Positions 36,735 to 45,875 of a stretch of 64,000 nucleotides of DNA are shown here, piece after piece. The stretch is from Sphingobium xanthum (lineage in GTDB: Bacteria; Pseudomonadota; Alphaproteobacteria; Sphingomonadales; Sphingomonadaceae). Positions within the stretch are counted from its first letter, which is position 1. The number at the start of each line of letters is the position of its first letter. The DNA is taken from assembly GCF_019737615.1 (NCBI RefSeq), contig NZ_JAHKKS010000008.1:1-64000 (forward strand), written 5' to 3'. The notes beneath the pieces are model-generated. The model was not told where the DNA came from. It searched no databases and worked only from the letters and a program-made list of their open reading frames with translations. Position numbers and translations under genes: made by a program.

Positions 36735-37897
36735 TCGGCCGCCACTGCCGTCGCCTTGCCGGCGTCGGTCGCTTCGGCTTCCAGCTTGGCGGCTTCGATC
36801 TCGGCGGCCTTGGCCTCGACCAGCGCGACGATATGGTCGATCATCGTCTCGTCCTGGATGTGATGGTCGGTCACGCCGGAGAGATAGACCATGTGCTTGC
36901 CGTTGCCGCCGCCGGTGATGCCGATGTCGGTCTCGCGCGCTTCGCCCGGTCCATTGACGACACAGCCGAGGACGGAAAGCGAAAGCGGCGTGTTGATATG
37001 CTGGAGGCGTGCTTCCAGCGCCTCGACGGTGCGGATGACGTCGAAGCCCTGGCGCGCGCAGCTCGGGCAGGAGATGACCTTGACCCCGCGCGTGCGGATG
37101 CCGAGCGACTTGAGGATCTCGTAGCCGACGCGGACTTCCTCTTCCGGCTCGGCGGAGAGCGAGACGCGGATGGTATCGCCGATGCCGGCCCAGAGCAGAT
37201 TGCCGATGCCGATGGCCGACTTGACCGTGCCGCCGATCAGGCCGCCTGCCTCGGTGATGCCGAGATGCAGCGGGCAATCGACCGCGTCGGCCAGCTGCAT
37301 GTAAGCGGCGACGGCAAGGAACACGTCGCTCGCCTTCACCGCGACCTTATATTCGTGGAAATCCTGATCCTGCAGCAGCTTGATATGGTCGAGCGCGGAT
37401 TCGACCAGCGCCTCGGGGCAGGGCTCGCCATATTTCTCCAGCAGGTCCTTCTCGAGGGAGCCGCCATTGACGCCGATACGGATCGCGCAGCCATTGGCCT
37501 TGGCGGCGTCGACCACTTCCTTGACGCGGGCGGCCGAGCCGATGTTGCCGGGATTGATGCGCAAGCATGCGGCGCCGGCATCGGCGGCTTCGAGCGCGCG
37601 CTTATAGTGGAAGTGGATGTCGGCGATGATCGGCACCTTGGCGGCGCGGACGATCTGCTTGAGCGCGGCGGTCGATTCGACGTCCGGGCAGGAGACGCGG
37701 ATGAGGTCGACGCCAGCCTCCTCGCAGCGGCGGATCTGGTCGATCGTGGCGCGCGCATCCGATGTCGGCGTGTTGGTCATGGTCTGGACGGTGACGGGCG
37801 CGCCGCCGCCGACGGGCACATTGCCGACCATGATCTGGCGGCACTCCCGCCGCGCAATATCGCGCCAGGGGCGCAGGCCGGGATTATGGTCTGACAT
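36731..37897 (-). CDS. ispG: 4-hydroxy-3-methylbut-2-enyl diphosphate synthase
   Basis: IspG is the iron-sulfur enzyme of the MEP isoprenoid pathway. The 388-residue protein starts [18 protein letters not shown] and has [28 protein letters not shown], and the [4Fe-4S] ligands in [11 protein letters not shown] and [14 protein letters not shown]-terminal alanine/glutamate-rich tail of about 30 residues is extra. Its stop overlaps the next gene. Confidence 0.95.
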   Translation of the reverse strand: MSDHNPGLRPWRDIARRECRQIMVGNVPVGGGAPVTVQTMTNTPTSDARATIDQIRRCEEAGVDLIRVSCPDVESTAALKQIVRAAKVPIIADIHFHYKRALEAADAGAACLRINPGNIGSAARVKEVVDAAKANGCAIRIGVNGGSLEKDLLEKYGEPCPEALVESALDHIKLLQDQDFHEYKVAVKASDVFLAVAAYMQLADAVDCPLHLGITEAGGLIGGTVKSAIGIGNLLWAGIGDTIRVSLSAEPEEEVRVGYEILKSLGIRTRGVKVISCPSCARQGFDVIRTVEALEARLQHINTPLSLSVLGCVVNGPGEARETDIGITGGGNGKHMVYLSGVTDHHIQDETMIDHIVALVEAKAAEIEAAKLEAEATDAGKATAVAAE

Positions 37898-37993
37898 TCG
37901 GGCTCCGGGGGAGAGACTATATTCGCGGGGCTTATAGCTCGGCGGGGGCAGCGAGGCGAGGACGGAGTTGGCGGATGCTCCGGGCGCTATCCG

Positions 37994-38872
37994 TCAGCCC
38001 GGGAATGGCACCTCCGGCAGGCCTGGCACATCGACCGGGAAGGAGAAGAGCGCGCCGGCATGAGGCTGCGTCGCGAGATCGGCATCCGACAGGGCGGCGC
38101 GTGCGCTGGTGACATAGGCGGTGCGCAGGTCCGGGCCGCCGAAGGCGATCATGGTCGGGCGTTTGACCGGCAGTTCGACGGTCTGGAGCAGGTCGCCCTC
38201 CGGCGACAGGCGCACGACGCGGCCACCGTCGAACAAGGCGCTCCAGTAGCAGCCCTCGGCATCGAAGGAGCCGCCATCCGGCCGTCCCTTGCCATGCTCG
38301 AAGCTGTGGATGATGCGGCGCTTCGAGAGTGTGCCGGTCGCCGGATCGACCTCATAAGCCCGCAGATCATGGCTCGGCGTGTCGGCATGGCGGAAGGCGG
38401 TGCCGTCCGCATTGAAGGCCGCGCCGTTGCACGTGAGCATGCCGCCCTCGACGAAGGCGAGCGCACCGTCGGGATCGAGCCGGTAAAGCGCGGCGTCGTG
38501 CGCGCTCTTGGTCATGTTGACCGAGCCGACCCAGAAGCGGCCGGCGGGATCGGTGCGGCCGTCATTGAAGCGCAGGTCCGGCCTGTCGGCGAAGATTTGC
38601 TCGCCAAAAGGCTTCGGTGCGGCGTCCCAATCGTCGAGCAGGGCGAAACCGTCCTTCATGGCGAGGACGAAGCCGCCCGCGGCGCGGAAAGCGAAACAGC
38701 CGACCGGTTGCTCGAAGCGGCGCACGTCGTCGAGGCCGGTTGCAGGATCGAACCGGTGCAGCTCGTTCGCGAGGATATCGACCCAGTAGAGCCGTTGCTC
38801 GCCGGCGTGCCAGCGGGGGCCTTCGCCAAGCAAGGCGCGGGTATCGAGGGCGATGGAGACGGGATGAGACAT
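37994..38872 (-). CDS. SMP-30/gluconolactonase family protein
   Basis: The ATG at 38870-38872 (MSHPVSIALDTRALLGEGPRW split) gives 292 residues of six-bladed beta-propeller. Divalent-metal ligands of the family are visible: Glu in LLGEGPRWH, Asn in FNDGRTDPAGRFWVGS, Asn in CNGAAF and Asp in RPDGGSFDAEG. Members hydrolyse sugar lactones. The sugar is not known and no sugar operon is adjacent. Confidence 0.87.
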   Translation of the reverse strand: MSHPVSIALDTRALLGEGPRWHAGEQRLYWVDILANELHRFDPATGLDDVRRFEQPVGCFAFRAAGGFVLAMKDGFALLDDWDAAPKPFGEQIFADRPDLRFNDGRTDPAGRFWVGSVNMTKSAHDAALYRLDPDGALAFVEGGMLTCNGAAFNADGTAFRHADTPSHDLRAYEVDPATGTLSKRRIIHSFEHGKGRPDGGSFDAEGCYWSALFDGGRVVRLSPEGDLLQTVELPVKRPTMIAFGGPDLRTAYVTSARAALSDADLATQPHAGALFSFPVDVPGLPEVPFPG

Positions 38873-38927
38873 GGGGCGAGCTTGGAGCGGTGAGGGCATT
38901 TGGGCAAGGGAAAGTGGAGCGTTGCGG

Positions 38928-38953
38928 CTCCCCCTCCCGCCTGCGGGAGGGGG
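38928..38953. repeat. Short GC-rich palindrome
   Basis: CTCCCCCTCCCGC is mirrored by GCGGGAGGGGGAT, giving a stem of about 12 bp with a minimal loop. It is in the 94-base gap between the wHTH and SMP-30 genes and is of the same CCCTCC style as the repeats in the mutasome genes. It could act as a transcription attenuator. Confidence 0.6.
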
Positions 38954-38966
38954 ATAGGTCCTTCCT

Positions 38967-39575
38967 TCACGGATTCCCCGAGACCAGGGCGTAGCCGGCA
39001 CCCTTGACCGTGCGCAGCATGGGCCAGTCGAAACCGCGATCGAGCTTGGCGCGCAGTCGCGAGATATGGACTTCCACCACATTGGTGCCGGGATCGAAGC
39101 CAAGCCGCCAGATGGCGCGCAGCAGCGCCTGACGCGAATGCGGATGGTCCGGCCGTCGGGCGAGGAAGTTCAGCAGCTCGAACTCGCGCTGGAGCAGCCC
39201 CAGGGTCCGCCCCTGCCGCCAGGCTTCGCGCTCGATGAGGTCGATTTCCAGCTCGCCGAGGCGCATCTGTGCGCCCGACGCGCCAGTGCCCGACTGGCCG
39301 GCGCGCGCGTGGCGTAGTGCTCGCACCAGCGCCTCGCCTTCGTCCATCCAGGGGCCGATGATGTCGAACGCGCCCGCAGCCAGGGCCTGAATGCGCGCGC
39401 GGGGATCGTCGCGCGTCTGCCAGATGAGGGCGTGGTCGGGCGGGTCGGCGGCATCCGGCGTGCAATGGCAGAGCCGCACCTTGAGACCGGCCTGACCGAG
39501 CGCATGGACGAGGCCGCTGAAACGCACGTTTCGCGCGACGCGATCTTCGCTGGCCCAGATCTCGATGAGGCGCAC
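38967..39575 (-). CDS. OmpR-type winged-helix regulator with degenerate receiver
   Basis: A 202-residue protein. The C-terminal 95 residues are a normal OmpR/PhoB winged helix (LLQREFELLNFLARRPDHPHSR, quoted here only in part; WRLGFDPGTNVVEVHISRLRAKL; TVKGAGYAL). The N-terminal 90 residues keep the outline of a receiver (ending ALAAGAFDIIGPWMDEGEAL) but I see no acidic pocket, phospho-acceptor Asp or conserved Lys. It probably works without phosphorylation. No histidine kinase gene is near. Confidence 0.82.
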   Translation of the reverse strand: MRLIEIWASEDRVARNVRFSGLVHALGQAGLKVRLCHCTPDAADPPDHALIWQTRDDPRARIQALAAGAFDIIGPWMDEGEALVRALRHARAGQSGTGASGAQMRLGELEIDLIEREAWRQGRTLGLLQREFELLNFLARRPDHPHSRQALLRAIWRLGFDPGTNVVEVHISRLRAKLDRGFDWPMLRTVKGAGYALVSGNP

Positions 39576-39606
39576 GGGTTCCCCGTCGCTGTGCGATCGA
39601 CTGCCT

Positions 39607-40548
39607 TCAGGCTACGGCGAAACGTGCCGCAGCCCTAGCGTCATTGGGTCCGCATTGGAGATGGTTCAGGGCGAATCGGGCAGCGCGCGCCAGATGCGGG
39701 CAGTCGGTGCGCAGGGCAGCCTGGGCATGCGCAAAGCGCTGCGCTGGATCATCGCTGGCCGCATCCAGCGCGGCCCAGGCGGCGAGGCGCATGCGGGGAT
39801 CGGGATGGGTGCCCAGGAAGTCCGTGGCGAGATCGATGCCGTTGCCCGAGCCGAAGCAGACCGAGAGGCGCAGCAGCAGCTCCGCACTGTTCGCCGTCAT
39901 GCCCTGCAGGATGCGGCCTTCCTCCACATCGAACAGATATTGTCGCCGCCCGCGCTGCGCCGCCGTGAGCGGCATGACGTTGATCGAGACCGAGAGGCTC
40001 TCGGGTGGCAGCTGATCGTGAATATCGCGATTGGCGCGGTAGAGCAGCATCTTGCCTTGCGACAGCTGGCTGCGCTCGACGAAGCGCAGATCGACCTGCT
40101 CGCCCGGCAGGCCCGCTACGCTCTCCGGCTCGACCTCGTAATAGTCGGACCAGTAGCCGGGGCCGAGATAGCCGAGGGTCAGGAAATCGAACGCATGATC
40201 GTGCGGCATGCGGTAGAAGAAGCTGGCCGGGCCGCTGGTGCGCAGCACGGGGTCGCGCTCGCTCGGCCAGATGTTGGCGCGCAGGAAGAAGGGGCCGTCC
40301 GGCGCATGCAGCAGGATGACCTGCGGCGAATAATTGTTCCGCGCGAGCTGGCCGCTGCATTGCTCCTTGAGCGCATCGAGCGCCATGGCGGCAAGGAAAG
40401 CGCGGTTGTTGCCGAGCGCGCGCAGCACCGGGGCGACGGCGGCGAGGCCATCGGGACTGCCGCCGTCGAAGATGGGCGAGCGGCAGGCATCGACCAGATC
40501 GGCCAGATCGGCGACGGCATCGGTCTCATGGTCGATCACGCTGGGCAT
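39607..40548 (-). CDS. Unrecognised protein with cupin-like and HEAT-like parts (gene A)
   Basis: A 313-residue protein I cannot assign to a named family. Residues about 75-195 look like a double-stranded beta-helix: an H116-x-H118 pair in RMPHDHAFDFLTLGYLGPGYW and His177 in RANRDIHDQLPPESLSV, possible metal ligands in cupin-like spacing. Residues about 215-300 form a helical HEAT-like region (LLLRLSVCFG, RMRLAAWAALDAAS). It is the last gene of a minus-strand unit; its start overlaps gene B by 13 bases. Gene B looks like a diverged copy. Functional inference: a possible metal-dependent oxygenase or modification enzyme. Confidence 0.55.
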   Translation of the reverse strand: MPSVIDHETDAVADLADLVDACRSPIFDGGSPDGLAAVAPVLRALGNNRAFLAAMALDALKEQCSGQLARNNYSPQVILLHAPDGPFFLRANIWPSERDPVLRTSGPASFFYRMPHDHAFDFLTLGYLGPGYWSDYYEVEPESVAGLPGEQVDLRFVERSQLSQGKMLLYRANRDIHDQLPPESLSVSINVMPLTAAQRGRRQYLFDVEEGRILQGMTANSAELLLRLSVCFGSGNGIDLATDFLGTHPDPRMRLAAWAALDAASDDPAQRFAHAQAALRTDCPHLARAARFALNHLQCGPNDARAAARFAVA

Positions 40549-41402
40549 GAGAGGGTCTCCTGCTTTGCCAGCACGGCCTGAGCGGCCCCGCGCACGCCGG
40601 CATCGGGATCATGTGTGGCCATGACCTGCAGATGTGGCCACGCGGTCGCGGCATCGAGCGCGAGCAGTTCGCGCATGACGGTCCAGCGTTCGGACGGCGC
40701 GGGGCGGTCCAGCAGCCCGACCATCTCGGGCGCTGCGGCGCTGGCGCCGAGTTCGCGCAGCACGGTGAGCAGCATGGCGGAGCGGGCAAAGCCCTCGTCC
40801 GCCTGCACGGCGCCGATGAACGCGCCGTCCGGCAGCGCGTAGCGGCGCACGGGCGGCGGTGGCGTGCGTTCGATGCGCGCGCGCAGCAGCAGGATCGGGC
40901 GCGCTTGCGGCAGGATGCGCAGGGATTGCCGTCGCTCGTCGAGCGCGAGCCGCTGGCCGGGGCGCAAGGTGATCGCGCGGCTGCGGCAGCGGCGATGATC
41001 GGCCGTGACGGCGGCGAACAGCGCTTGCGTCGGCACAGGCGAAAGCAGCCGGTAGAGTGCCTGCGCGCCGGAGAAGCCGATGCTCTGGGCCGATGGTGGC
41101 GCACCGGCATCGTCGCCGCGCTCGGCTTCGCCCTCGATCAGGGTCAGCATGATGCGGGCGGGCGGGGCAGAGGCGAGCGTCAGGCTCAGCACGGGTCCAT
41201 TACGGGAGGTCTGCTGGCCGATACCGGCGGAGGGATCAGCGCGGAGCGGCGCGATCATCTCGTCCGCGAGGTCGGCGAGCCAGCCGGTGTCGATGAAGAG
41301 CGGCGTCAGCCGCGCAATGGCCTCGCCCGGATCGTCCGCCGCCGCGGAATGAGCGACGGCCTCCTGCAACCGCCGTTGAGCCTGGTCGGATTGGAGGAGC
41401 AC
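40536..41402 (-). CDS. Unrecognised paralogue of gene A with HEAT-like C-terminus (gene B)
   Basis: The GTG at 41400-41402 (M-LLQSDQAQRRL) lies 13 bases after the stop of the 44-residue peptide gene; 288 residues. The order of features parallels gene A: a central beta-rich part (PVLSLTLASAPPARIMLTL; SRAITLRPGQRLALDERRQS) then helical repeats (LLTVLRELGASAAAPEMVGL; HDPDAGVRGAAQAVLAK). The histidines proposed as metal ligands in gene A are not retained. It may be a non-catalytic partner. No named family recognised. Confidence 0.55.
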   Translation of the reverse strand: MLLQSDQAQRRLQEAVAHSAAADDPGEAIARLTPLFIDTGWLADLADEMIAPLRADPSAGIGQQTSRNGPVLSLTLASAPPARIMLTLIEGEAERGDDAGAPPSAQSIGFSGAQALYRLLSPVPTQALFAAVTADHRRCRSRAITLRPGQRLALDERRQSLRILPQARPILLLRARIERTPPPPVRRYALPDGAFIGAVQADEGFARSAMLLTVLRELGASAAAPEMVGLLDRPAPSERWTVMRELLALDAATAWPHLQVMATHDPDAGVRGAAQAVLAKQETLSCPA

Positions 41403-41415
41403 CGTCGCTGCCCGA

Positions 41416-41550
41416 TCAGGGATTGGTGATGATCGAGATGATGATGTGATCGCTGACCAGCTGCATGGCCGTCGGGTCGATCGCCGCGTCGAACAGGGCG
41501 GCTTCGCCGTCGAGCAACGGCAGGTCTTCGATTGCGATGGTCCTGGGCAT
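41416..41550 (-). CDS. 44-residue peptide, candidate RiPP-like precursor
   Basis: The ATG at 41548-41550 is preceded by AAAGGACATCTC, a good ribosome-binding site. The peptide begins MPRTIAIEDLPLLDGEAAL, continues with an acidic stretch and ends QLVSDHIIISIITNP. The charged N-terminal two thirds followed by a short hydrophobic tail resembles a leader plus core. It is the first gene of a tight unit with genes B and A, and follows the siroheme-type gene by 67 bases. The peptide role is inferred from size, layout and translation signals only. Confidence 0.6.
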   Translation of the reverse strand: MPRTIAIEDLPLLDGEAALFDAAIDPTAMQLVSDHIIISIITNP

Positions 41551-41617
41551 GAGATGTCCTTTCGTGCGGGGCCTGTCCCCAACGAAAGGCTAGTGGCGGC
41601 GCGCTGTTCGGCGCCAA

Positions 41618-42397
41618 TTACAACGGTGTAATGCGCAGGATCAGGGTGAGGCCCGGCGCTTCGGGCGGCGCGGCACCGGCAGGCAGCACGAGGCGCGCAG
41701 CATCGGCGCGGGCGCGGGCGAGCAGTGCCGGAGGGACCGATCCGTCGTGGATGATCCGGTCGGCCTCGCCGAGCAGGCGCGCGGTGCGCAGGGTGAGATC
41801 GTCAGGATCGATCGAGTGCAGCCGGATCGTCTCGGTGCGATCGGGCGTGACATCGGCCGCGTTGCCGAGCCAGTCGGCCACGGCTTCCGCGGCGTGATCG
41901 GTAAAGGGATCGAGGGGGCCGCCGTCACGCAGAGCGGCGTCCAGCGCCATGCGGCGGTCGCGCGCATCGGGCCAGCGATCGCGCAAGGCAGAGCGCGCGG
42001 CAGCCAGAGCGCCGGCAAGCGCCCCCAGCCCTTGCGGCAGAAGGCGCTCGATGCGCTGGCGCACGGCCTTGGCAAGGCCCGCCGATGCGCCGCCGGTCCC
42101 GACGGCGATCAAAACCGGGTCGCGGTCCACGATAGCGGGCGTGGTGAAATCGCACAACGCGGGCTGATCGACCACGTTGACCAGCAGGCCGCGCGCCTTG
42201 AGCCGGGATGCGGCTTGGGCGCCCTCGTTGGCCAGTTCGAATGCAACGAAGGCGATGCGCGCCTCCGCATCATCCTCGCCGACCGGCATACCGCCTGCCC
42301 TTTCGATCAGTCGGCGCTTCGCTTCGGCCGCCTCGCCAGCGCCTAGCAGGATCACGGGCTGGCCAGAAAGCTTCAGGAAAAGCGGTAGGCTGTGCAT
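41618..42397 (-). CDS. Siroheme-synthase-like precorrin-2 dehydrogenase with reduced methylase part
   Basis: 259 residues. The N-terminal 150 residues resemble the Met8/CysG dehydrogenase-chelatase (PLFLKLSGQPVILLGAGEAAEAKRRL in parts; NVVDQPALCDFTTPAIVDRDPVLIAVGTGGASAGLAK), which makes siroheme from precorrin-2. The C-terminal part keeps only a short piece of the uroporphyrinogen methylase domain (SIDPDDLTLRTARLLGEADRI), so methylation must come from another enzyme. Siroheme serves sulfite and nitrite reductases. Confidence 0.85.
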   Translation of the reverse strand: MHSLPLFLKLSGQPVILLGAGEAAEAKRRLIERAGGMPVGEDDAEARIAFVAFELANEGAQAASRLKARGLLVNVVDQPALCDFTTPAIVDRDPVLIAVGTGGASAGLAKAVRQRIERLLPQGLGALAGALAAARSALRDRWPDARDRRMALDAALRDGGPLDPFTDHAAEAVADWLGNAADVTPDRTETIRLHSIDPDDLTLRTARLLGEADRIIHDGSVPPALLARARADAARLVLPAGAAPPEAPGLTLILRITPL

Positions 42398-42448
42398 GAC
42401 TCCCTCCTATCCGGTCGTCCGGGACTTGTCGAAGGGTGGTCCTTGCTT

Positions 42449-42564
42449 AGCCCCTCCTCTTCAGAGGAGGGGAAGGGGGTGGTGGCGATGCGCAGCATCG
42501 CTCGCGCAGCGATCATTCGGTAAGTGCGATACCACCCCAACCCCTCCTCTGAAGAGGAGGGGCT
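42449..42564. repeat. Palindromic element of the CCCCTCCTCT type (intergenic copy)
   Basis: Two hairpins, CCCCTCCTCTTCAGAGGAGG (42451-42470) and CCCCTCCTCTGAAGAGGAGG (42541-42560), flank a core with GATGCGCAGCATCGC. The ends AGCCCC/GGGGCT also mirror each other, as do GGGGGTGGT/ACCACCCC, so the whole element can fold on itself. A related copy lies inside dnaE2 at 54253-54370. This copy is between lysA and the siroheme-type gene. Confidence 0.85.
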
Positions 42565-42599
42565 AGAGACGGCTTTCTCCGACTCTCCGCCCAACCGAC

Positions 42600-43862
42600 T
42601 CAGTCGTTCAGAAAGTCCGGCACCCGCTCGGCGGCGATGATCGCCTCGGGCAGGATGCGGTCGGCGACGACGGCGAACTTGTCGCCATCGACCATCACTT
42701 CGGGCACCAGCGCGCGGCTGTTGTAGGTGCTGGCCATGGTCGCGCCATAGGCGCCGGCGGTGCGGAAGACGGCGAGGTCGCCGCTCTTCACGACGTCGAT
42801 CTCGCGTTCCATCGCGAAGGTATCCCCGCTCTCGCAGACCGGGCCGGCGATGTTGGCGACGATCCGCTCGCCGGTCGGGGCGACGGCCTCGAAATCGTGC
42901 CAGGCGTCGTACATGGCCGGGCGCGCGAGATCGTTCATGGCCGCGTCGACGATGATGAAGGGGCGGATCGCGCCCGGCTTCACCCAGATGACGCGGGTCA
43001 AGAGCACGCCGGCATTGCCGACGATGACGCGGCCTGGCTCGAAATAGAGCGTGACGTCCCAGCCCCGGGTCGCGCGCTCGACCATCGCGCCATAATCGGC
43101 TGGCGAGGGCGGCACCTTGTCGCGCTCATAGGGCACGCCGAGCCCGCCGCCGAGATCGACGCGGTCGATCGTGTGACCCACCGCGCGCAAGGTATGGACG
43201 AGATCGCCGAGCTTGCCATAGGCGGCCTCGATCGGCCCGAGATCGAAGATCTGGCTGCCGATATGCGCCGCGATGCCGCGCAGGTTGAGGCCCGGCAGGG
43301 TCGAGAGGCGCGCGAAGATGCCCGGCGCGTCGCCGATCGGCACGCCGAACTTGTTTTCCTTCTTGCCGGTCGAGATCTTGGCGTGCGTACCCGCGTCGAC
43401 ATCCGGATTGACGCGCAGGACGGCGTCGGCGGTCTTGCCCATCGATGCGGCGATCTCGGCAAGCGCGACGCCTTCTTCCTCCAGCTCCAGATTGAACTGG
43501 CCGACGCCCGCTTCCAGCGCCTCGCGCAGTTCGATGCGGGTTTTGCCGACGCCGGAGAAGACGATGTCCTCGCCCGGCATGCCCGCCGCCAGCGCGCGCT
43601 TCACTTCGCCGCCCGAGACGACGTCCGCGCCATAGCCTTGGCGCGCCAGCACCCGGAGCACGGCGATATTGGGATTGGCCTTGATCGCGAAGGCGATGTG
43701 CTTGCGCCCGATGCGCTGAAGACCCTCGCGGAACACGTTCGCATGTCGCTCGAGCGTCGCGCGCGAATAGACATAGACGGGCGTACCGACAGCCTCGGCA
43801 ATCGCGCTCATCGGCACGTCCTCGGCGTGAAGCACGCCGTTCCTGTAAGCGAAATGGTCCAT
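42600..43862 (-). CDS. lysA: Diaminopimelate decarboxylase
   Basis: LysA converts meso-diaminopimelate to L-lysine with PLP. The 420-residue protein has the PLP-lysine motif FAIKANPN, VSGGEVKRAL, GIAAHIGSQI, the glycine-rich DLGGGLGVPY and the C-terminal GPVCESGDTFA and GAYGATMASTYNSR. It follows argH and a small lipoprotein gene on the same strand, the usual alphaproteobacterial order. Confidence 0.95.
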   Translation of the reverse strand: MDHFAYRNGVLHAEDVPMSAIAEAVGTPVYVYSRATLERHANVFREGLQRIGRKHIAFAIKANPNIAVLRVLARQGYGADVVSGGEVKRALAAGMPGEDIVFSGVGKTRIELREALEAGVGQFNLELEEEGVALAEIAASMGKTADAVLRVNPDVDAGTHAKISTGKKENKFGVPIGDAPGIFARLSTLPGLNLRGIAAHIGSQIFDLGPIEAAYGKLGDLVHTLRAVGHTIDRVDLGGGLGVPYERDKVPPSPADYGAMVERATRGWDVTLYFEPGRVIVGNAGVLLTRVIWVKPGAIRPFIIVDAAMNDLARPAMYDAWHDFEAVAPTGERIVANIAGPVCESGDTFAMEREIDVVKSGDLAVFRTAGAYGATMASTYNSRALVPEVMVDGDKFAVVADRILPEAIIAAERVPDFLND

Positions 43863-43966
43863 GTCGGCGGCCCCTAGAGGCTGGACGGTCCTAAGGGAAC
43901 CAAGTTTTCCGAGGGCGGGGGAAAGCTTGGGGCCGATCTGGGTGCGGTTCGTCCATCCAATATCAT

Positions 43967-44048
43967 CGTCATTCCCGCGAACGCGGGAATCCAGGGGCGC
44001 AATGGCATTGCTGCTGATTTCTGGATTCCCGCGTTCGCGGGAATGACG
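43967..44048. repeat. Pair of inverted 28-bp palindromic repeats
   Basis: The unit CGTCATTCCCGCGAACGCGG (continuing to 43994) is repeated in perfect reverse complement at 44021-44048. Each unit is itself a palindrome (ATTCCCGCG/CGCGGGAAT). This is the common GCGGGAATCCAG type of REP doublet. It lies between lysA and the lipoprotein gene. Confidence 0.9.
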
Positions 44049-44057
44049 AAGTCGGGG

Positions 44058-44465
44058 TTACTCGCCGCTATTGCTGGCCGGTGGCGGCTCGTCGGGCGTG
44101 TCGTCGTTCGCATCGACCGTGTCGGGCAGGCCCTGGCGCGTCGTGTTCTTGTCCTGCGCCGTGTTTTCCGGCGGGGGAACAGCGGCGGCGGCGTCATTGG
44201 GCCGGGTCGGCGTGCGGCCGTTATTGGGGCCGGGCGGCAGGGCGAAAGGGTCGTCCTCGCGCTTGACGGACTTGGTGAGCAGGTCCGCCTGACGATCGGG
44301 CTGTGCCTGGGTCGAGGGCGTCATCAGCTCCGGCGCGGTCTCGCGGCGGTCGGCATTGGCGGCCTTAGGCACTTCGCTCATGCCCTGTTGCGGGCGCAGG
44401 CGCGTGGCCGATCCGCAGGCAGTGAGCGCGGCGAGCGCGATCAGGATCGCCAGGGGACGCATCAT
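44058..44465 (-). CDS. Small lipoprotein between argH and lysA (possible LptM-like)
   Basis: 135 residues. The signal ([20 protein letters not shown]; lipidated Cys at 17) is followed by a low-complexity region rich in Pro, Asp and Asn. The position between argH and lysA is where alphaproteobacteria keep a small lipoprotein often equated with LptM, a helper of LPS-translocon assembly. Canonical LptM is much shorter and has CG-x-x-GPL; here CGSATRLRP is only weakly similar. Start overlaps the argH stop. Confidence 0.6.
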   Translation of the reverse strand: MMRPLAILIALAALTACGSATRLRPQQGMSEVPKAANADRRETAPELMTPSTQAQPDRQADLLTKSVKREDDPFALPPGPNNGRTPTRPNDAAAAVPPPENTAQDKNTTRQGLPDTVDANDDTPDEPPPASNSGE

Positions 44466-45844
44466 TGGCCGGCTTCCTTGTCGAGCGCCGCACGCGCCTC
44501 GGCGATACGCACGCGCACTTGCTCGGGCGCCGTGCCGCCATAGCTCTTGCGGCTGGCGACCGAGGCATCGACGGTGAGCACGGCATAGACGCGCTCATCG
44601 ATCCGCTCGTCGATGGCCTTCAGCGTCTCGATCGGCAAGTCAGCCAAAGCCGTGCCCGCCGTCTCGGCCGCCTTGACCGCGCGGCCGGTGATGTGATGCG
44701 CCTCGCGGAACGGCACGCCCGCTTCGCGCACCAGCCAGTCGGCCAAGTCGGTCGCGGTCGAGAAGCCGCTTTCCGCCAGTGCGCGCATGCGGTCGGCGCG
44801 GAAGCGTGTCGTCTCGACCATGCCGGTCATCGCGGTGATCGAGAGGCCGAGCAGGTCATGCGCCTCGAAGAGCGGCGGCTTATCGTCCTGCATGTCCTTC
44901 GAATAAGCCAGCGGCAGGCCCTTCATGGTGACGCACAGGCTCGTCATGCAGCCCATGATGCGCCCGGCATGGCCACGCACCAGCTCGGCCGCGTCCGGGT
45001 TGCGCTTCTGCGGCATGATCGAGCTGCCGGTCGAATAGGCGTCGGGCAGACTGATGAAGCCGAAGGGCTGGCTCGCCCAGATCACGAACTCTTCCGCCAG
45101 CCGCGAGAGGTGCAGGCTGCACTGCGTCGCCGCCATCAGATAATCGAGCGCGAAATCGCGGTCCGAGACGCTGTCGAGGCTGTTGCGCGTCGGCCCGTCG
45201 AAGCCCAGCGAGGCGGCCGTCGCATGACGATCGATCGGGAAGCCGGTGCCTGCGAGCGCAGCGGCGCCGAGCGGCGAGAGGTTCATCCGCGCCCGGGCAT
45301 CGGCGAAGCGCGAGCGGTCGCGGGCGATCATCTCGTGATAGGCCATGAGATGATGGCCGAGCGTCACCGGCTGGGCGCTCTGGAGATGCGTGAAGCCGGG
45401 CATCACCGTCTCGGCATGCTCGGCCGCCCGATCGACCAGCGCGCGCTGCAGCGCGTAGAGCGCGTGATCGACATCCTCGATGGCGTCGCGCACGAACAGG
45501 CGGAAATCGGTCGCGACCTGATCGTTGCGCGAGCGGGCCGTGTGCAGGCGGCCGGCGACCGGGCCGATCTTCTGCGCAAGGCGGCTCTCGGTCGCCATGT
45601 GGATGTCCTCGAGCGCGAGGTCTTCCGGCAAGTCGCCCGCGTCATATTCCGCGTGGATCGCTTCCAGACCGCCCACGATCTGCGCGGCCTCCTCGGCGCT
45701 CAGGATCCCTTGCGCGCCCAGCATGCGGGCATGCGCGATCGAGCCGGCGACATCCTGACGCCACAGCCGCTTGTCGAAGGGGAGCGAGGCATTTATCTCG
45801 CGCATGACCGCGGCCGGGCCTTCCTCGAAGCGCCCGCCCCACAT
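44462..45844 (-). CDS. argH: Argininosuccinate lyase
   Basis: ArgH splits argininosuccinate to arginine and fumarate. Starting at the ATG at 45842-45844 ([14 protein letters not shown]), which has AGGGGGG upstream, the protein has 460 residues; an ATG at 45877 would add 11. Signatures are [26 protein letters not shown] and the fumarase-superfamily loop [12 protein letters not shown]. The gene diverges from the TlpA-like gene; the longer argH start would overlap that gene's ATG. Confidence 0.95.
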   Translation of the reverse strand: MWGGRFEEGPAAVMREINASLPFDKRLWRQDVAGSIAHARMLGAQGILSAEEAAQIVGGLEAIHAEYDAGDLPEDLALEDIHMATESRLAQKIGPVAGRLHTARSRNDQVATDFRLFVRDAIEDVDHALYALQRALVDRAAEHAETVMPGFTHLQSAQPVTLGHHLMAYHEMIARDRSRFADARARMNLSPLGAAALAGTGFPIDRHATAASLGFDGPTRNSLDSVSDRDFALDYLMAATQCSLHLSRLAEEFVIWASQPFGFISLPDAYSTGSSIMPQKRNPDAAELVRGHAGRIMGCMTSLCVTMKGLPLAYSKDMQDDKPPLFEAHDLLGLSITAMTGMVETTRFRADRMRALAESGFSTATDLADWLVREAGVPFREAHHITGRAVKAAETAGTALADLPIETLKAIDERIDERVYAVLTVDASVASRKSYGGTAPEQVRVRIAEARAALDKEAGQ

Positions 45845-45875
45845 GTTGTTCGCCCCCCTGTTTCCGGAGTCTGCC

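Noticed and set aside
42449..42564. CRISPR array
   Set aside because: Only two inverted hairpin units, not direct repeats with unique spacers; no cas genes in the window.
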